The position numbers were made by a program, and so were the translations under genes. From contig NZ_CAKMRI010000001.1 in assembly GCF_928097925.1 (NCBI RefSeq), positions 372,001-436,000 of the forward strand: a DNA stretch of 64,000 nucleotides. Direction: 5' to 3'. The notes beneath the pieces were generated by a model, which saw only the letters and a list, made by a program, of their open reading frames with translations, was not told the origin of the DNA and ran no database searches. Each line of letters begins with the position of its first letter. The first letter of the stretch is position 1. Positions 9,076 to 18,890 of this stretch are shown here, one piece after another. This DNA comes from Mediannikoviicoccus vaginalis (GTDB lineage: Bacteria; Bacillota; Clostridia; Tissierellales; Peptoniphilaceae).

Positions 9076-9081
9076 ATTATA
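9076..9081 (-). promoter_or_regulatory. Extended -10 promoter for degV
   Basis: The minus strand reads TGTTATAAT, an extended -10 about 22 bases upstream of the start. No clear -35 is visible. It lies back-to-back with the asnA promoter. Confidence 0.5.
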
Positions 9082-9090
9082 ACATGAACA

Positions 9091-9119
9091 TTGACCTAAA
9101 ATCCATCTTTAAGTATACT
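9091..9119 (+). promoter_or_regulatory. Sigma-A promoter for asnA
   Basis: TTGACC (9091-9096), a 17-base spacer and TATACT (9114-9119) lie 43 bases before the start codon. This is a near-consensus vegetative promoter. Confidence 0.8.
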
Positions 9120-9161
9120 ATTAATGTTAATTAACAATTTAAATAATAGGAACGTGATGAA

Positions 9162-10175
9162 ATGAGTAATTTAATAATACCAAAAGATTATAAATCAAGT
9201 CTTGATTTGATAAAGACTCAAAAAGCTATAAAGTTAATTAAAGATTTTTTTCAAATCAATCTATCTAAAAAATTAAATTTAATAAGAGTATCTGCTCCAC
9301 TTTTTGTAGATAAACAATCTGGTTTTAATGACAACTTAAGCGGAACTGAAGTACCAGTTTCATTTAAAGTTTCTCAAGATGGTGAAGAAGTTGATCTTGA
9401 AATAATACATTCACTGGCAAAATGGAAGAGAAACGCACTTTCTTCATATAATATCGAAGTTGGTCAAGGGCTATACACAGATATGAACGCCATAAGATCT
9501 TGCGAAAATTGTGACAACACCCACTCCTACTATGTAGATCAATGGGACTGGGAAAAAGCTATCTCTCCTAACGAAAGAAGTGAAGAATACTTAGAAAAAG
9601 TTGTTAGAGATATTTATGATGTGCTTTTAGATACTGAAAATATGTTATTCGAAACCTATGATGACTATAATAAAATTTTGCCTAAGGAAATAACTTTTAT
9701 TACTACATTTGAGTTAGAGGAAATGTATCCAAATAGTTCATTTGAAGAAAGGGAAAAACTATTTGCAAAAGAAAAAGGTGCTATTTTTATTTCAAAAATA
9801 GGTAGAAATTTAAAATGTGGCAAACCTCACAGCATGAGAGCTCCTGACTATGATGACTGGGATTTAAATGGAGATATTATTGTTTGGAATCCTATATTAG
9901 ATGATGCTCTTGAACTTTCTTCCATGGGTATACGTGTTGATTCCGAAGCATTGAAGAAACAACTTGAAGAATCAAAAACTACTAATAGACTTAACTATGA
10001 GTTCCATAAAAATTTAGTTAATGGAAAATATCCTGAATGTATCGGTGGAGGTATTGGTCAATCAAGACTATGTATGTTCTTTTTACAAAAAGCCCACATT
10101 GGAGAAGTTCAAGCAAGTACTTGGCCTAAGTCTATGATTGAAGAATGTAAAGAAAACGGAATAAATTTACTATAA
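9162..10175 (+). CDS. asnA: Aspartate-ammonia ligase (asparagine synthetase A)
   Basis: Makes asparagine from aspartate, ammonia and ATP in the cytoplasm. At 337 residues it matches the usual AsnA length. It has the class II synthetase-like fold, with RVSAPLFV near residue 45, a central HSLAKWKR, the YVDQWDWE segment, and the C-terminal GGGIGQSRLCM ATP-binding motif. It is a single-gene unit with its own promoter and terminator, so the cell assimilates ammonia into Asn here instead of using glutamine-dependent AsnB. Confidence 0.97.
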   Translation: MSNLIIPKDYKSSLDLIKTQKAIKLIKDFFQINLSKKLNLIRVSAPLFVDKQSGFNDNLSGTEVPVSFKVSQDGEEVDLEIIHSLAKWKRNALSSYNIEVGQGLYTDMNAIRSCENCDNTHSYYVDQWDWEKAISPNERSEEYLEKVVRDIYDVLLDTENMLFETYDDYNKILPKEITFITTFELEEMYPNSSFEEREKLFAKEKGAIFISKIGRNLKCGKPHSMRAPDYDDWDLNGDIIVWNPILDDALELSSMGIRVDSEALKKQLEESKTTNRLNYEFHKNLVNGKYPECIGGGIGQSRLCMFFLQKAHIGEVQASTWPKSMIEECKENGINLL

Positions 10176-10182
10176 TAATTCA

Positions 10183-10229
10183 AACTCATATTCGAGATTT
10201 TAACAATCTTTAATATGAGTTTTTAATTT
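10183..10229 (+). terminator. Terminator of asnA
   Basis: A nested stem has 10-base outer arms (10183-10192 and 10212-10221) and an inner AGATT/AATCT stem, followed by TTTTAATTTA. Confidence 0.8.
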
Positions 10230-10254
10230 ATTGAGAAAAACGGTATCATTACAC

Positions 10255-10283
10255 TTAAATTAAATCGAAAATTAATGTATAAT
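10255..10283 (+). promoter_or_regulatory. Promoter of the PPDK regulator-ppdK operon
   Basis: TATAAT at 10278-10283 is preceded by a 17-base spacer and a weak TTAAAT -35 at 10255-10260. It lies 30 bases upstream of the first gene. Confidence 0.6.
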
Positions 10284-10312
10284 AGTATTAGAATTTGTTT
10301 TGAGGGAGAAAA

Positions 10313-11125
10313 ATGCTGAAACTTATTGTAATATCAGACTCCACTGGAGAAACTTGCGAGCAGATTGTTAGAGCTGCTTTTGCACAATTCGATATAGAAG
10401 AAAGGGAAATCGAGAGGCATTCTAATGTTCGAAATATAGAAGTTCTTAACAAGATAACCGATAAAATTGATAATTCTGAAAAAACTATCTTGTTTTATTC
10501 TCTTGTTGATGAGCATCTAATTGAACATTTGAAAAAGATTTGTGAGCTTAAAAACTTGCACTCTGTCGATATCTTAACTCCGGCCATAATAGCCATTGAA
10601 AGGGTTTCTAATTTGGAACCAAAGACTAAGCCAGGTGCCCTTAGAAATCTTGATGCTCAATACTTTAAAAGAGTTGACGCCATAGATTTTGCTGTGCGCT
10701 ATGACGATGGTAAGGACCCAAGAGGTGTGCTATCTGCAGATGTAACTATTATAGGGGTATCACGTACTTCCAAAACTCCCCTATCAATGTACTTGGCCAA
10801 TAAGAACTTCAGAGTGGCAAATATTCCTCTTGTGCCTGAAACACCAGTGCCTAAGGAAATTTTTGAAGTGCCAAGTAAAAAAATAATTGGGCTTACTAAT
10901 TCACCGGTTAAACTTAATTCTATAAGAAAGTCAAGACTTCAATCGCTTGGCTTACCATCTAACTCTTCTTATTCAAATCTTGATAGGATATTGTTAGAAC
11001 TAGAGTATGCCCATTCGATAATGAAGAAAGTAGGATGTCCTATAATAGATGTTTCTGATAGGGCTATTGAAGAAACAGCTGAAATAATTATTAGACATCT
11101 AAGAAAAATTAATAATAGGTTGTAG
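10313..11125 (+). CDS. Pyruvate, phosphate dikinase regulatory protein
   Basis: A bifunctional kinase/phosphorylase (DUF299, PDRP) of 270 residues. It inactivates PPDK by ADP-dependent phosphorylation of a threonine and reactivates it with phosphate. It starts MLKLIVISDSTGET and has the P-loop-like GVSRTSKTPLS near residue 147. The start has AGGGAGAAA upstream. It lies 10 bases before ppdK in the same transcript, which confirms its target. Confidence 0.95.
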   Translation: MLKLIVISDSTGETCEQIVRAAFAQFDIEEREIERHSNVRNIEVLNKITDKIDNSEKTILFYSLVDEHLIEHLKKICELKNLHSVDILTPAIIAIERVSNLEPKTKPGALRNLDAQYFKRVDAIDFAVRYDDGKDPRGVLSADVTIIGVSRTSKTPLSMYLANKNFRVANIPLVPETPVPKEIFEVPSKKIIGLTNSPVKLNSIRKSRLQSLGLPSNSSYSNLDRILLELEYAHSIMKKVGCPIIDVSDRAIEETAEIIIRHLRKINNRL

Positions 11126-11135
11126 GAGGAATCAA

Positions 11136-13769
11136 ATGACAAAAAAGTATGTTTACGATTTTTTAGAAGGTAATAAAGATATGAGAAACCTTCTTGGAGG
11201 AAAGGGAGCTAACTTAGCTGAAATGACAAACTTAGGACTTTCAGTACCTCCAGGATTTACTATTACGACTGAAGCTTGTAATAGATACTATGATAAAAAT
11301 GAAAAGCTTTGGGAAGAGCTTTTAAACGAAGTAAGAGAACATATTAAGACCACTGAAGAAAAGTTAAACAAGAAGTTTTCTGACACAGAAAATCCTCTAC
11401 TATTCTCCGTTAGAAGTGGCGCTGTTATCTCAATGCCTGGAATGATGGATACAATTTTAAATCTCGGTTTAAATGACGAATCTGTTATAGGCTTGGCTAA
11501 TTCAACCGGAAATGAAAGATTTGCATTTGATTCATATAGAAGATTTATTCAAATGTTCTCTGATGTTGCTATGGAAATACCTAAGGTACATTTTGATACA
11601 GCATTGGATAATATGAAAGAAGATAGGAAAGCTGAACTGGATACAGATCTAACAGCCGAAGATTTAAAGCAATTAGTTTCAGAGTACAAGGAAATTTATA
11701 AAGAAGAAACGGGACATGATTTTCCTCAAGATCCTATTGTACAACTTGAACATTCAATAGAAGCAGTTTTCAAATCATGGAATAATCCAAGAGCAAAAGT
11801 ATATAGAAAACTTAATGGTATTGACGATTCTCTTGGAACTGCAGTAAATGTTCAATCAATGGTTTTTGGTAATATGGGAGAAAATTCTGGTACAGGTGTT
11901 GCCTTCTCAAGAAACCCTGCTACAGGTGAAAATAAATTATTCGGTGAATACTTAATGAACGCTCAAGGCGAGGACGTAGTTGCAGGTATTAGAACACCTC
12001 ATGAAATTATTGCACTACATGAAGAGATGCCTGAAGTTTATGATGAGTTTTTAGCAACTGCTGAAAAGCTTGAAAATCATTATAAGGATATGCAAGACCT
12101 TGAATTCACTATTGAAAAAGGAAAACTTTATATCCTACAAACTAGAAATGGAAAGAGAACTACTCAAGCAGCATTAAATATTGCTGTTGACTTAGTTGAA
12201 GAAGGCTTAATTTCAAAGGAAGAAGCTCTTTTAAGAATTGAGCCTCTTAGTTTAAACCAACTTCTACACCATACTTTCGATGAAAAACAACTTCAAAGTG
12301 CTGAACTTATTACTAAAGGGCTAGCTGCTTCACCAGGTGCTGCCAGTGGTAAGATGTACTTCCATGCACATGATGCTGTAGAAGCTGCCAAAAATGGAGA
12401 AAAAGTTATTCTTGTTAGACAAGAAACTTCCCCAGAAGATATTGAAGGAATGGTAACAGCAGAAGGTATCCTTACAGCAAGAGGCGGAATGACATCCCAT
12501 GCTGCAGTAGTTGCAAGAGGAATGGGAAAATGTTGTGTTGCCGGCGCTTCTGATATAGTTGTTGATGAAATATCAAAAGTTATGAGAACATCTAAATATG
12601 TTCTTCATGAAGGAGATTATATATCATTAAATGGTAGTGACGGTTCAATCTATCATGGAGAAATTAAAAAAGTAGAACCTACCCTATCAGGAAACTTTGA
12701 AAAGTTTATGTCTTGGGCAGATGAAATCAGAGATATGGGCATTAGGACAAATGCGGATACTCCAAGGGATGCTAAACAAGCACTTGCATTTGGCGCCGAA
12801 GGAATTGGACTAACCAGAACTGAGCACATGTTCTTTGATGAAAATAGAATTCCTATTGTTAGAGAAATGATTTTATCAAAGACTTTAGAGCAAAGACAAA
12901 AAGCACTAGAAGAATTAAGACCTATGCAAGAAAAAGATTTCTATGAAATCTATAAAGTAATGGGAGAAAAATCTGTAACTACAAGATTACTTGATCCTCC
13001 TCTACACGAATTCCTTCCAACTAAAAAAGAAGATATTGAAGCTCTAGCTAAAAAAATGAATCTTACTTTTGACGAAGTTAACGATACTGTTAATGATTTG
13101 AAGGAAGTCAACCCTATGCTTGGTCACAGAGGCTGTAGACTTGCAGTGACATATCCTGAAATATACCGTATGCAAGCAAGAGCAATCATTACAGCTGCAT
13201 TAAAATTAAAACAAGAAGGAATTAATGTAACTCCTGAAATAATGATTCCTCTTATAGGAGATTTAAAAGAACTAAAATATGTTAAGGCTGAAATCGTTGA
13301 AGAAATTAATAGTGTGTTTGAAGAATTCAACTCAAATGTTGAATATAAAATAGGTACAATGATTGAAGTTCCTAGAGCTGCATTACTTGCTGACGAAATC
13401 GCTAAAGAAGCCGACTTCTTTAGTTTCGGTACAAATGACATGACTCAAATGACATTTGGTTTCTCAAGGGATGACGCAGGCAAATTCCTAACAGACTATG
13501 AAGAAAAGAAGATTTATCCAAGAAGTCCATTCGAAGAAATTGATGTGGATGGCGTTGGTAAACTTCTTGAAATAGCTACTGAAGGCGGAAGAAAGACAAA
13601 TCCGGATATCCACCTAGGTATTTGTGGTGAACATGGTGGCGATCCAAAATCAATCGAATTCTGCTATAGTACAGGACTTGATTATGTATCCTGTTCCCCA
13701 TACAGAGTTCCTATTGCAAGACTTACTGCTGCACAAGCTAAGGTGAAAAAAGATAGAAATATAAAATAA
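11136..13769 (+). CDS. ppdK: Pyruvate, phosphate dikinase
   Basis: Interconverts pyruvate, ATP and phosphate with PEP, AMP and pyrophosphate, a PPi-linked glycolytic or gluconeogenic step common in anaerobes. The 877 residues comprise the ATP-grasp domain (GGKGANLAEM at the start), the swivelling domain with the phospho-histidine loop GGMTSHAAVVARG (Thr is the regulatory site, His the catalytic site), and the PEP/pyruvate barrel ending in GICGEHGGDP and SCSPYRVP. AGGAGG precedes the ATG. Full length and intact. Confidence 0.98.
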   Translation: MTKKYVYDFLEGNKDMRNLLGGKGANLAEMTNLGLSVPPGFTITTEACNRYYDKNEKLWEELLNEVREHIKTTEEKLNKKFSDTENPLLFSVRSGAVISMPGMMDTILNLGLNDESVIGLANSTGNERFAFDSYRRFIQMFSDVAMEIPKVHFDTALDNMKEDRKAELDTDLTAEDLKQLVSEYKEIYKEETGHDFPQDPIVQLEHSIEAVFKSWNNPRAKVYRKLNGIDDSLGTAVNVQSMVFGNMGENSGTGVAFSRNPATGENKLFGEYLMNAQGEDVVAGIRTPHEIIALHEEMPEVYDEFLATAEKLENHYKDMQDLEFTIEKGKLYILQTRNGKRTTQAALNIAVDLVEEGLISKEEALLRIEPLSLNQLLHHTFDEKQLQSAELITKGLAASPGAASGKMYFHAHDAVEAAKNGEKVILVRQETSPEDIEGMVTAEGILTARGGMTSHAAVVARGMGKCCVAGASDIVVDEISKVMRTSKYVLHEGDYISLNGSDGSIYHGEIKKVEPTLSGNFEKFMSWADEIRDMGIRTNADTPRDAKQALAFGAEGIGLTRTEHMFFDENRIPIVREMILSKTLEQRQKALEELRPMQEKDFYEIYKVMGEKSVTTRLLDPPLHEFLPTKKEDIEALAKKMNLTFDEVNDTVNDLKEVNPMLGHRGCRLAVTYPEIYRMQARAIITAALKLKQEGINVTPEIMIPLIGDLKELKYVKAEIVEEINSVFEEFNSNVEYKIGTMIEVPRAALLADEIAKEADFFSFGTNDMTQMTFGFSRDDAGKFLTDYEEKKIYPRSPFEEIDVDGVGKLLEIATEGGRKTNPDIHLGICGEHGGDPKSIEFCYSTGLDYVSCSPYRVPIARLTAAQAKVKKDRNIK

Positions 13770-13775
13770 TATTAT

Positions 13776-13810
13776 AGAGAGCTGTCTATTGATGGCTCTC
13801 TTTTTATTTT
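13776..13810 (+). terminator. Terminator of ppdK
   Basis: AGAGAGC/GCTCTCT arms (13776-13782, 13795-13801) are followed by TTTTTATTTT on the plus strand. Confidence 0.85.
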
Positions 13811-13842
13811 AAAATAAAAAAAGAGTTGCCCTTGGACAACTC
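13811..13842 (-). terminator. Terminator of the pyr operon
   Basis: GAGTTG/CAACTC arms (13823-13828, 13837-13842) are followed on the minus strand by TTTTTTTATTTT. It abuts the opposing ppdK terminator, so the two convergent operons each have their own hairpin. Confidence 0.82.
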
Positions 13843-13852
13843 TCAAATTATA

Positions 13853-14428
13853 TTAGAATTTTTTTCTACTACCAGGTTTTACAAGCTCAAGTCCTTCTTT
13901 ACAGAATGGACAGTCTTCTTTATCATAAATATTTATTTCAAGGCTTATGGCTGGATATAATTTTGTTCCAATATCCCTTCCTGAAGTTCTATCAGCTAAG
14001 CATGCAATTCCTAAACAGTTCGCCCCATGGTCTTCAATAACTTTGATAGTTTCAAATGAACTCTTTCCAGTTGTAACAACGTCTTCAACTACAAGCACAT
14101 TTGCTCCTTCAGGGATTTCAAAACCTCTTCTAAGAGTCATAACATCATCTTGTCTTTCAGTAAAGATTGCGGGAACCCCCAATGCTCTTCCAAGTTCATA
14201 GGCTATTATTATACCTCCCATTGCTGGTCCAACAACTAAATCAACTTTTATACCGTCTGCATCAATTTTTTCTTTTATAATTTTGCATACTTCTTCAGTC
14301 TTATCAGGATATTGTATAAGTTTAGCACATTGAATATATCTATCGCTGTGTTTCCCTGATGATAATAAAAAGTGTCCTGTTAATAATGCCTTACTTTCTT
14401 CTAATAATTCTAAAACTCTATTTTCCAT
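13853..14428 (-). CDS. pyrE: Orotate phosphoribosyltransferase
   Basis: Attaches phosphoribosyl to orotate to make OMP. The protein has 191 residues. The PRPP-binding loop VLVVEDVVTTGKS lies near residues 111-123, and a flexible loop with TERQDDVM before it. The C-terminal tail has CPFC, as in the longer clostridial-type PyrE proteins. It is the last gene of the pyr operon, starting 10 bases after pyrD with GGGGGA upstream. Confidence 0.95.
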   Translation of the reverse strand: MENRVLELLEESKALLTGHFLLSSGKHSDRYIQCAKLIQYPDKTEEVCKIIKEKIDADGIKVDLVVGPAMGGIIIAYELGRALGVPAIFTERQDDVMTLRRGFEIPEGANVLVVEDVVTTGKSSFETIKVIEDHGANCLGIACLADRTSGRDIGTKLYPAISLEINIYDKEDCPFCKEGLELVKPGSRKKF

Positions 14429-14437
14429 TTTATCCCC

Positions 14438-15334
14438 CTAAATAATTCCTCTTATTTCATCTAAACTCTTAATTCCCTGTTCAACCATAAACTTTTCCAT
14501 TCCTTCCACTATTTCAACCATAGCGTTAGGGTTAACAAAGTTTGCCGTTCCAACTTGTATTGCAGTTGATCCTACCATTATATATTCAATGGCATCTTGC
14601 CAGTTCATAATTCCACCAATACCTATAATAGGCACATTTACAACTGACGCTACATCATGAACCATTCTTAATGCAATTGGCTTTATTGCCGGACCTGAAA
14701 GGCCTGCTGTTATGTTTGAAAAAACTGGTTTTTTATTATAAATATCCACAGCTAATGCATTAAATGTATTTACCAGTGAAAGTGCATCTGCCCCTGCTTC
14801 AACACACTTAACCGCCATATCTTTAATGTTCTCAGCGTTTGGAGAAAGCTTTACTATTAAAGTCTTTTCGGTTGCATTTCTAACTTCCCTCACGACTTCT
14901 TCCGCTATATCACATTTAATTCCAAATGCCATTCCACCTTCTTTTACATTAGGGCAGGAAATATTAAGTTCAATCAGTTCAATGTCGGTTTTGTTTAGTA
15001 ATTCAATTGATTTTAGATATTCATCTATTGTAGCTCCACCAACATTAACCAATATTTTAGTATCATAATCTCTTAAAAATTCAAGATCATTTTTTATAAA
15101 TTCTTCAGTAGAAGGATTTTGAAGCCCAATGCTATTCATTATTCCTGATGGTGTCTCATGAATTCTAATGCCTCTATTACCTGGTTTTGCTTTAAAAGTT
15201 ACTCCAGAAGTTGCAATTCCACCAATCTTATTAAAGTCTACATATGGTTCGTATTCTCTTCCAAATCCAAATGTACCAGAAGCTGCAATTACAGGATTAT
15301 TTAAAACAGAGTTACATAATTTTGTACTAAGCAT
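14438..15334 (-). CDS. pyrD: Dihydroorotate dehydrogenase B, catalytic subunit
   Basis: Oxidises dihydroorotate to orotate with FMN. In the class 1B enzyme it pairs with PyrK, which passes electrons to NAD. The 298 residues form an FMN barrel: NPVIAASGTFGFG at the N-terminus, the catalytic cysteine loop NISCPNVKEGG near residue 127, and the phosphate-binding IIGIGGI and MVGSTAIQVGTA. The ATG at 15334 is preferred over a TTG three bases upstream because AGAGGTGA is correctly spaced. It overlaps pyrK. Confidence 0.96.
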   Translation of the reverse strand: MLSTKLCNSVLNNPVIAASGTFGFGREYEPYVDFNKIGGIATSGVTFKAKPGNRGIRIHETPSGIMNSIGLQNPSTEEFIKNDLEFLRDYDTKILVNVGGATIDEYLKSIELLNKTDIELIELNISCPNVKEGGMAFGIKCDIAEEVVREVRNATEKTLIVKLSPNAENIKDMAVKCVEAGADALSLVNTFNALAVDIYNKKPVFSNITAGLSGPAIKPIALRMVHDVASVVNVPIIGIGGIMNWQDAIEYIMVGSTAIQVGTANFVNPNAMVEIVEGMEKFMVEQGIKSLDEIRGII

Positions 15335-16055
15335 CAAAAATCACCTCTTCTCCCTTAAATATAGGCCCTTCGTGGCAAACCCTCTTTACTCCCTTTGTGG
15401 TTTCTATTGCGCAGCCATAGCACGCACCTATTCCACAAGCCATGTGAGCTTCTAAAGAATAAAATGACTTTCCTGATAGCTCCCTTTTTTGAAGTGATTG
15501 CATCATTGGATTTGGCCCACATGCAAATACATAGTCATATTTGTCCTCTATGATATCTGTTACAAGTCCCTTATGACCTTCATCCCCAGTTATTGTAGTT
15601 ATATTTACATTGTCCGCATGTTTCCTAAATTCGTTCATTAAATAGCTTTTATCATAGAATCCACAGTATATGTCTACTTTTCCTTTTAAAGTCTTTGCAA
15701 GGTACATAAATGGTGCTATGCCTATACCACCAGCCACTATGGCACAATTTTCCACTCCTTCTGTTGGAAAGCTGTTTCCTAGAGGTCCCAATAATTTGAT
15801 ATATGCTCCCTCTTTTAATTCAGAAAGGATTCCTGTTCCCTTACCAACAACCTTATAAAGAAAGGAAATTTTATTTTCTTCTAAATCGTATATACTAAGT
15901 GGTCTTGGAAGTAATGGGCTATCATCCCAAGCCCTAAGCATATAAAACTGTCCTGGTTTGCCTTCAAATTTTCCTTCAAGTTCCATTAAATAGATGTCAT
16001 CTTGAATATGTTTGTTAAGAATAATTTTACTATCCCTGTAATTTTTCTTCTCCAT
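15327..16055 (-). CDS. pyrK: Dihydroorotate dehydrogenase B, electron transfer subunit
   Basis: A 242-residue flavoprotein of the ferredoxin-reductase fold that links PyrD to NAD+. It has the FAD-binding RPLSIYD near residue 53, the NAD-binding [12 protein letters not shown], and four [2Fe-2S] cysteines in CGIGACYGC plus VCHEGP. The start overlaps the end of pyrF by 26 bases and has its own AAGGAT site. Together with pyrD it defines the NAD-dependent class 1B enzyme typical of Firmicutes. Confidence 0.96.
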   Translation of the reverse strand: MEKKNYRDSKIILNKHIQDDIYLMELEGKFEGKPGQFYMLRAWDDSPLLPRPLSIYDLEENKISFLYKVVGKGTGILSELKEGAYIKLLGPLGNSFPTEGVENCAIVAGGIGIAPFMYLAKTLKGKVDIYCGFYDKSYLMNEFRKHADNVNITTITGDEGHKGLVTDIIEDKYDYVFACGPNPMMQSLQKRELSGKSFYSLEAHMACGIGACYGCAIETTKGVKRVCHEGPIFKGEEVIFDA

Positions 16056-16899
16056 ATATATCCTTTCTCATTTTAAGTACCGCATCTCTTGTACATTCTT
16101 GGAATTTCTTTTCTCCACCTTCAACCTTTTTATAAGCTGTTATTATGCCTCTTGAAGAGTTTACAACACCACCATTAAAGTCGTTTAGGTAAAGTCTAAT
16201 ATCTTCTGCCTTTCCCCCTTGTGCACCGTATCCTGGAATTAAGAAGAATGAGTTTTCGTATCTCTCTCTAATTTCTTTAGCTTCTTCGCTATATGTTCCT
16301 CCAACTACAAATCCTAAAGAACTGTATCCACACTCCCCTATTATTTCTTGCGCCATTTTATAAATGTTATCGCCAATTGTGTAATACATAGGTTCATTAT
16401 TGTACTCTAAATATTCGATGTCTTTTGCTCCTGGATTTGATGTTCTAAGTAATACGAAAACACCTTTGTCTCCATTTTTTAAATATTCCATATATGGAGT
16501 AATGCTGTCATATCCCATGTATGGATTAAGTGTAATGAAATCTACTTCAAAATCACCTGTAAAATGAGCTTTTGCATATTCCTTTGCTGTATTAGCAATG
16601 TCACCTCTTTTAACATCACCTATTGAAATGCAGTTTTTATCTCTAAGATATTTTAAAGTTCTGCTATAAGCCTTTAAACCTTCAATTCCCATGGCTTCAT
16701 AATAAGCAATTTGAACTTTGTAAACTCCAGTGATGTCATATGTTGCATCTATGATTTGTCTATTGTATTCGAATACAATATCTTCAACACTTGAACTCAT
16801 GTTTTTGATATTTTCAGGTATATAATCCATTGATGTATCAAGCCCTACACATACAAAACCCTTTTCTTCAACTGATTTATAAAGCTTATCGATTATCAT
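16030..16899 (-). CDS. pyrF: Orotidine 5'-phosphate decarboxylase, type 2
   Basis: Decarboxylates OMP to UMP. At 289 residues it belongs to the longer type 2 group found with clostridial pyr genes. It has [10 protein letters not shown] near the start, the catalytic Lys-Asp array [18 protein letters not shown] around residues 92-109, and [10 protein letters not shown] at the phosphate-binding end. Its ATG follows the pyrI stop directly (TAAATG), so the two are translationally coupled. Confidence 0.96.
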   Translation of the reverse strand: MIIDKLYKSVEEKGFVCVGLDTSMDYIPENIKNMSSSVEDIVFEYNRQIIDATYDITGVYKVQIAYYEAMGIEGLKAYSRTLKYLRDKNCISIGDVKRGDIANTAKEYAKAHFTGDFEVDFITLNPYMGYDSITPYMEYLKNGDKGVFVLLRTSNPGAKDIEYLEYNNEPMYYTIGDNIYKMAQEIIGECGYSSLGFVVGGTYSEEAKEIRERYENSFFLIPGYGAQGGKAEDIRLYLNDFNGGVVNSSRGIITAYKKVEGGEKKFQECTRDAVLKMRKDIYGEEKLQG

Positions 16900-17328
16900 T
16901 TATTCCTCCTTGTCATAAATTTGATCACAATATGCACATTTATATAATTTTTGTTCCCTATCTATAAGTTCAAATCTATGAACTATGTTTCTTTCACTTG
17001 TAGAAATACAACGAGGATTTTTGCATTGGATTACATCTTCAACCACCTCAGGAAGTTCTACATTAATCTTTTTAATTATTTTTTGATCTTCAATTATATT
17101 TACAGTTATTGTTTCATCAATTAATCCAAGAACTCTCAAGTCCAAATCAATTACATTTTCTATTTTTATGATGTCTTTTTTACCCATTGCCTTTGAACTT
17201 GCATTCATTATTAGTGCCACAGAGTAATCTGCTTTGTCTAAGTCAAGCATTTCATATAGCATATGTCCATGACCTGCTTTTATATGGTCTATTACAATCC
17301 CTTTGTTAATACTATTAATTGTTAACAT
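16900..17328 (-). CDS. pyrI: Aspartate carbamoyltransferase regulatory subunit
   Basis: A 142-residue allosteric subunit that binds nucleotides in its N-terminal domain (INSINKGIVIDHI, then the GHGHMLYE segment) and zinc in the C-terminal domain through four cysteines (CKNPRC and CAYC). It joins PyrB in an aspartate transcarbamoylase complex that can be regulated by nucleotides. Its start overlaps the pyrB stop (TAATG). With no PyrR attenuator seen upstream, feedback through PyrI may be the main control of this pathway. Confidence 0.95.
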   Translation of the reverse strand: MLTINSINKGIVIDHIKAGHGHMLYEMLDLDKADYSVALIMNASSKAMGKKDIIKIENVIDLDLRVLGLIDETITVNIIEDQKIIKKINVELPEVVEDVIQCKNPRCISTSERNIVHRFELIDREQKLYKCAYCDQIYDKEE

Positions 17329-18248
17329 TATTTCACCCCTAGTAGTTTTAATATAAGTGCCATTCTAACAATTACACCGTATCTTACTTGCTTAAAGTAA
17401 ACCGCCCTTGGATCGCTGTCTACTTCTACGGCTATTTCATTCACCCTTGGAAGTGGATGTAGTATCGCTAAGTCCTTCTTAGCATTTTCTAGTTTTTCTA
17501 GAGTTAATATATAAGAATCTTTAAGTCTTATATAATCTTCTTCGTTAAAAAATCTTTCTCTTTGTACTCTTGTCATGTATAGAATATCTAAGTCTTGCAT
17601 AACTGAACTAAGTTTTTCAGTTTCTACAAATTCAATATTTTTATTTCTTAATACTATTTTTATATACTCTGGAATTTTTAATTCTTCTGGTGATATAAAC
17701 ACAAATTTATTGTTAGGATACATACTCATTGCCTTTACAAGTGAATGAACTGTACGGCCGAATTTTAAGTCACCACAAAGACCAATAGTTAGGTTTTCAA
17801 ATGTACCTTTTGTTTGCATGATTGTAAGTAAGTCAGTAAGGGTTTGAGTTGGATGTTGATGTCCTCCATCACCTGCGTTTATTAAAGGCACAGTTGTAAA
17901 GTCCTTTGATAATGTTGCAGATCCTTCTTTAGGATGTCTCATTGCTATTATGTCAACATAGCTACTTATGGTTTTTACTGTGTCTGCTAAGCTCTCTCCC
18001 TTTGCTGTAGATGATGAAGCACTCTCTGAAAAGCCTATACAATCTCCACCAAGTCTGTGAATTGCTGACTCAAAACTAAGTCTTGTTCTAGTTGATGGCT
18101 CAAAAAAAAGAGTCCCTAGAATCTTACCAGTACAACAACTGGAAAAACTCTCAGGACTCTTAATTATGTCTTGAGCTAAATCCATTATTTCGCTTATGTC
18201 TTCTTTAGAAAAATCATTAATCTCTATTAAATCTCTGCCAGATAACAT
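17328..18248 (-). CDS. pyrB: Aspartate carbamoyltransferase catalytic subunit
   Basis: Condenses carbamoyl phosphate with aspartate, the first committed step of pyrimidine synthesis. The 306 residues have the carbamoyl-phosphate loop [12 protein letters not shown] near residues 49-60, the HPTQTLTDL segment, and HPLPRVNEI near the C-terminus. It is the first gene of the operon, 27 bases downstream of a consensus promoter. AGAGGGGG lies upstream of the ATG. carAB and pyrC are not in the window. Confidence 0.97.
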   Translation of the reverse strand: MLSGRDLIEINDFSKEDISEIMDLAQDIIKSPESFSSCCTGKILGTLFFEPSTRTRLSFESAIHRLGGDCIGFSESASSSTAKGESLADTVKTISSYVDIIAMRHPKEGSATLSKDFTTVPLINAGDGGHQHPTQTLTDLLTIMQTKGTFENLTIGLCGDLKFGRTVHSLVKAMSMYPNNKFVFISPEELKIPEYIKIVLRNKNIEFVETEKLSSVMQDLDILYMTRVQRERFFNEEDYIRLKDSYILTLEKLENAKKDLAILHPLPRVNEIAVEVDSDPRAVYFKQVRYGVIVRMALILKLLGVK

Positions 18249-18281
18249 TTTTTATGCCCCCTCTTTATTTTTTCTTAAACT

Positions 18282-18310
18282 AAGATACCATTTTAAAATC
18301 ATATTGTCAA
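18282..18310 (-). promoter_or_regulatory. Sigma-A promoter of the pyr operon
   Basis: TTGACA, a 17-base spacer and TATCTT on the minus strand. The leader to pyrB is only about 27 bases, too short for the PyrR-type anti-antiterminator and attenuator found in Bacillus. Confidence 0.85.
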
Positions 18311-18332
18311 ATAATTTTACAAAATTTTCCCA

Positions 18333-18360
18333 AAAAAATAAGAGGAACTAAATCCCCTTA
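18333..18360 (-). terminator. Terminator of the moeA-to-CYTH operon
   Basis: AAGGGGA/TTCCTCTT arms around the stop codon of the CYTH gene are followed on the minus strand by ATTTTTTT. It separates the eight-gene run from the pyr promoter. Confidence 0.75.
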
Positions 18361-18890
18361 TATTCTTCTTTCAATTCTTTTATAGATTTTGAACTTATGT
18401 TTTCTTTTGAAATATTGAATTCATTAAGAAATTCATTTAATTCCTCCTCAGAATTTGCTTCAATTTCAGCATAGTCAAAAGGGAATGAATTTCTATCCCA
18501 ATAGTCAAAATCTATTCTAATATTATTATATGAATAGCTGAATCTTTCTTTAAAGGTAGATTCAAAACTATCAAGTTTTATAAACTCTAATATCTTTTTA
18601 AGATTTGTTAAATTATCAAATTGAATACTATATTCCTCAGCTCTTTTAAACTTGGAATCTTCAACCATTTTTTTGTAAGTTAGATAATTATACGATTTAT
18701 TATTAAGCAAATCTTTTACAAGCCTTATTCTCATATAGTCCCTATCGCATATTAATTTTGCCATTGTAGAAGAAATTAATATGTTTTCTTGTTTCTCATG
18801 ATGAGTTAAGCTTGCACCGTTTTTTAGAAGTGAACTTTTAAAATCTTCTAAATCAATATTTATTAACTTTACTTCTAATTCTCTTTCCAC
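18348..18890 (-). CDS. CYTH domain protein
   Basis: A 180-residue protein of the CYTH/triphosphate tunnel metalloenzyme group, which act on inorganic triphosphate or thiamine triphosphate or make cAMP. The hallmark alternating acidic motif ExExK is at residues 3-7 (ELEVK). Further family residues follow, with Arg/Lys in IRLVKD and the acidic strand YAEIEA. The substrate is not predictable. The GTG start shares one base with the nagB stop. It is the last gene of the operon. Confidence 0.85.
   Translation of the reverse strand: MERELEVKLINIDLEDFKSSLLKNGASLTHHEKQENILISSTMAKLICDRDYMRIRLVKDLLNNKSYNYLTYKKMVEDSKFKRAEEYSIQFDNLTNLKKILEFIKLDSFESTFKERFSYSYNNIRIDFDYWDRNSFPFDYAEIEANSEEELNEFLNEFNISKENISSKSIKELKEEYKGI

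Noticed and set aside
13124-13441. A 105-residue minus-strand frame
   Set aside because: It is antisense to the conserved C-terminal barrel of PPDK.
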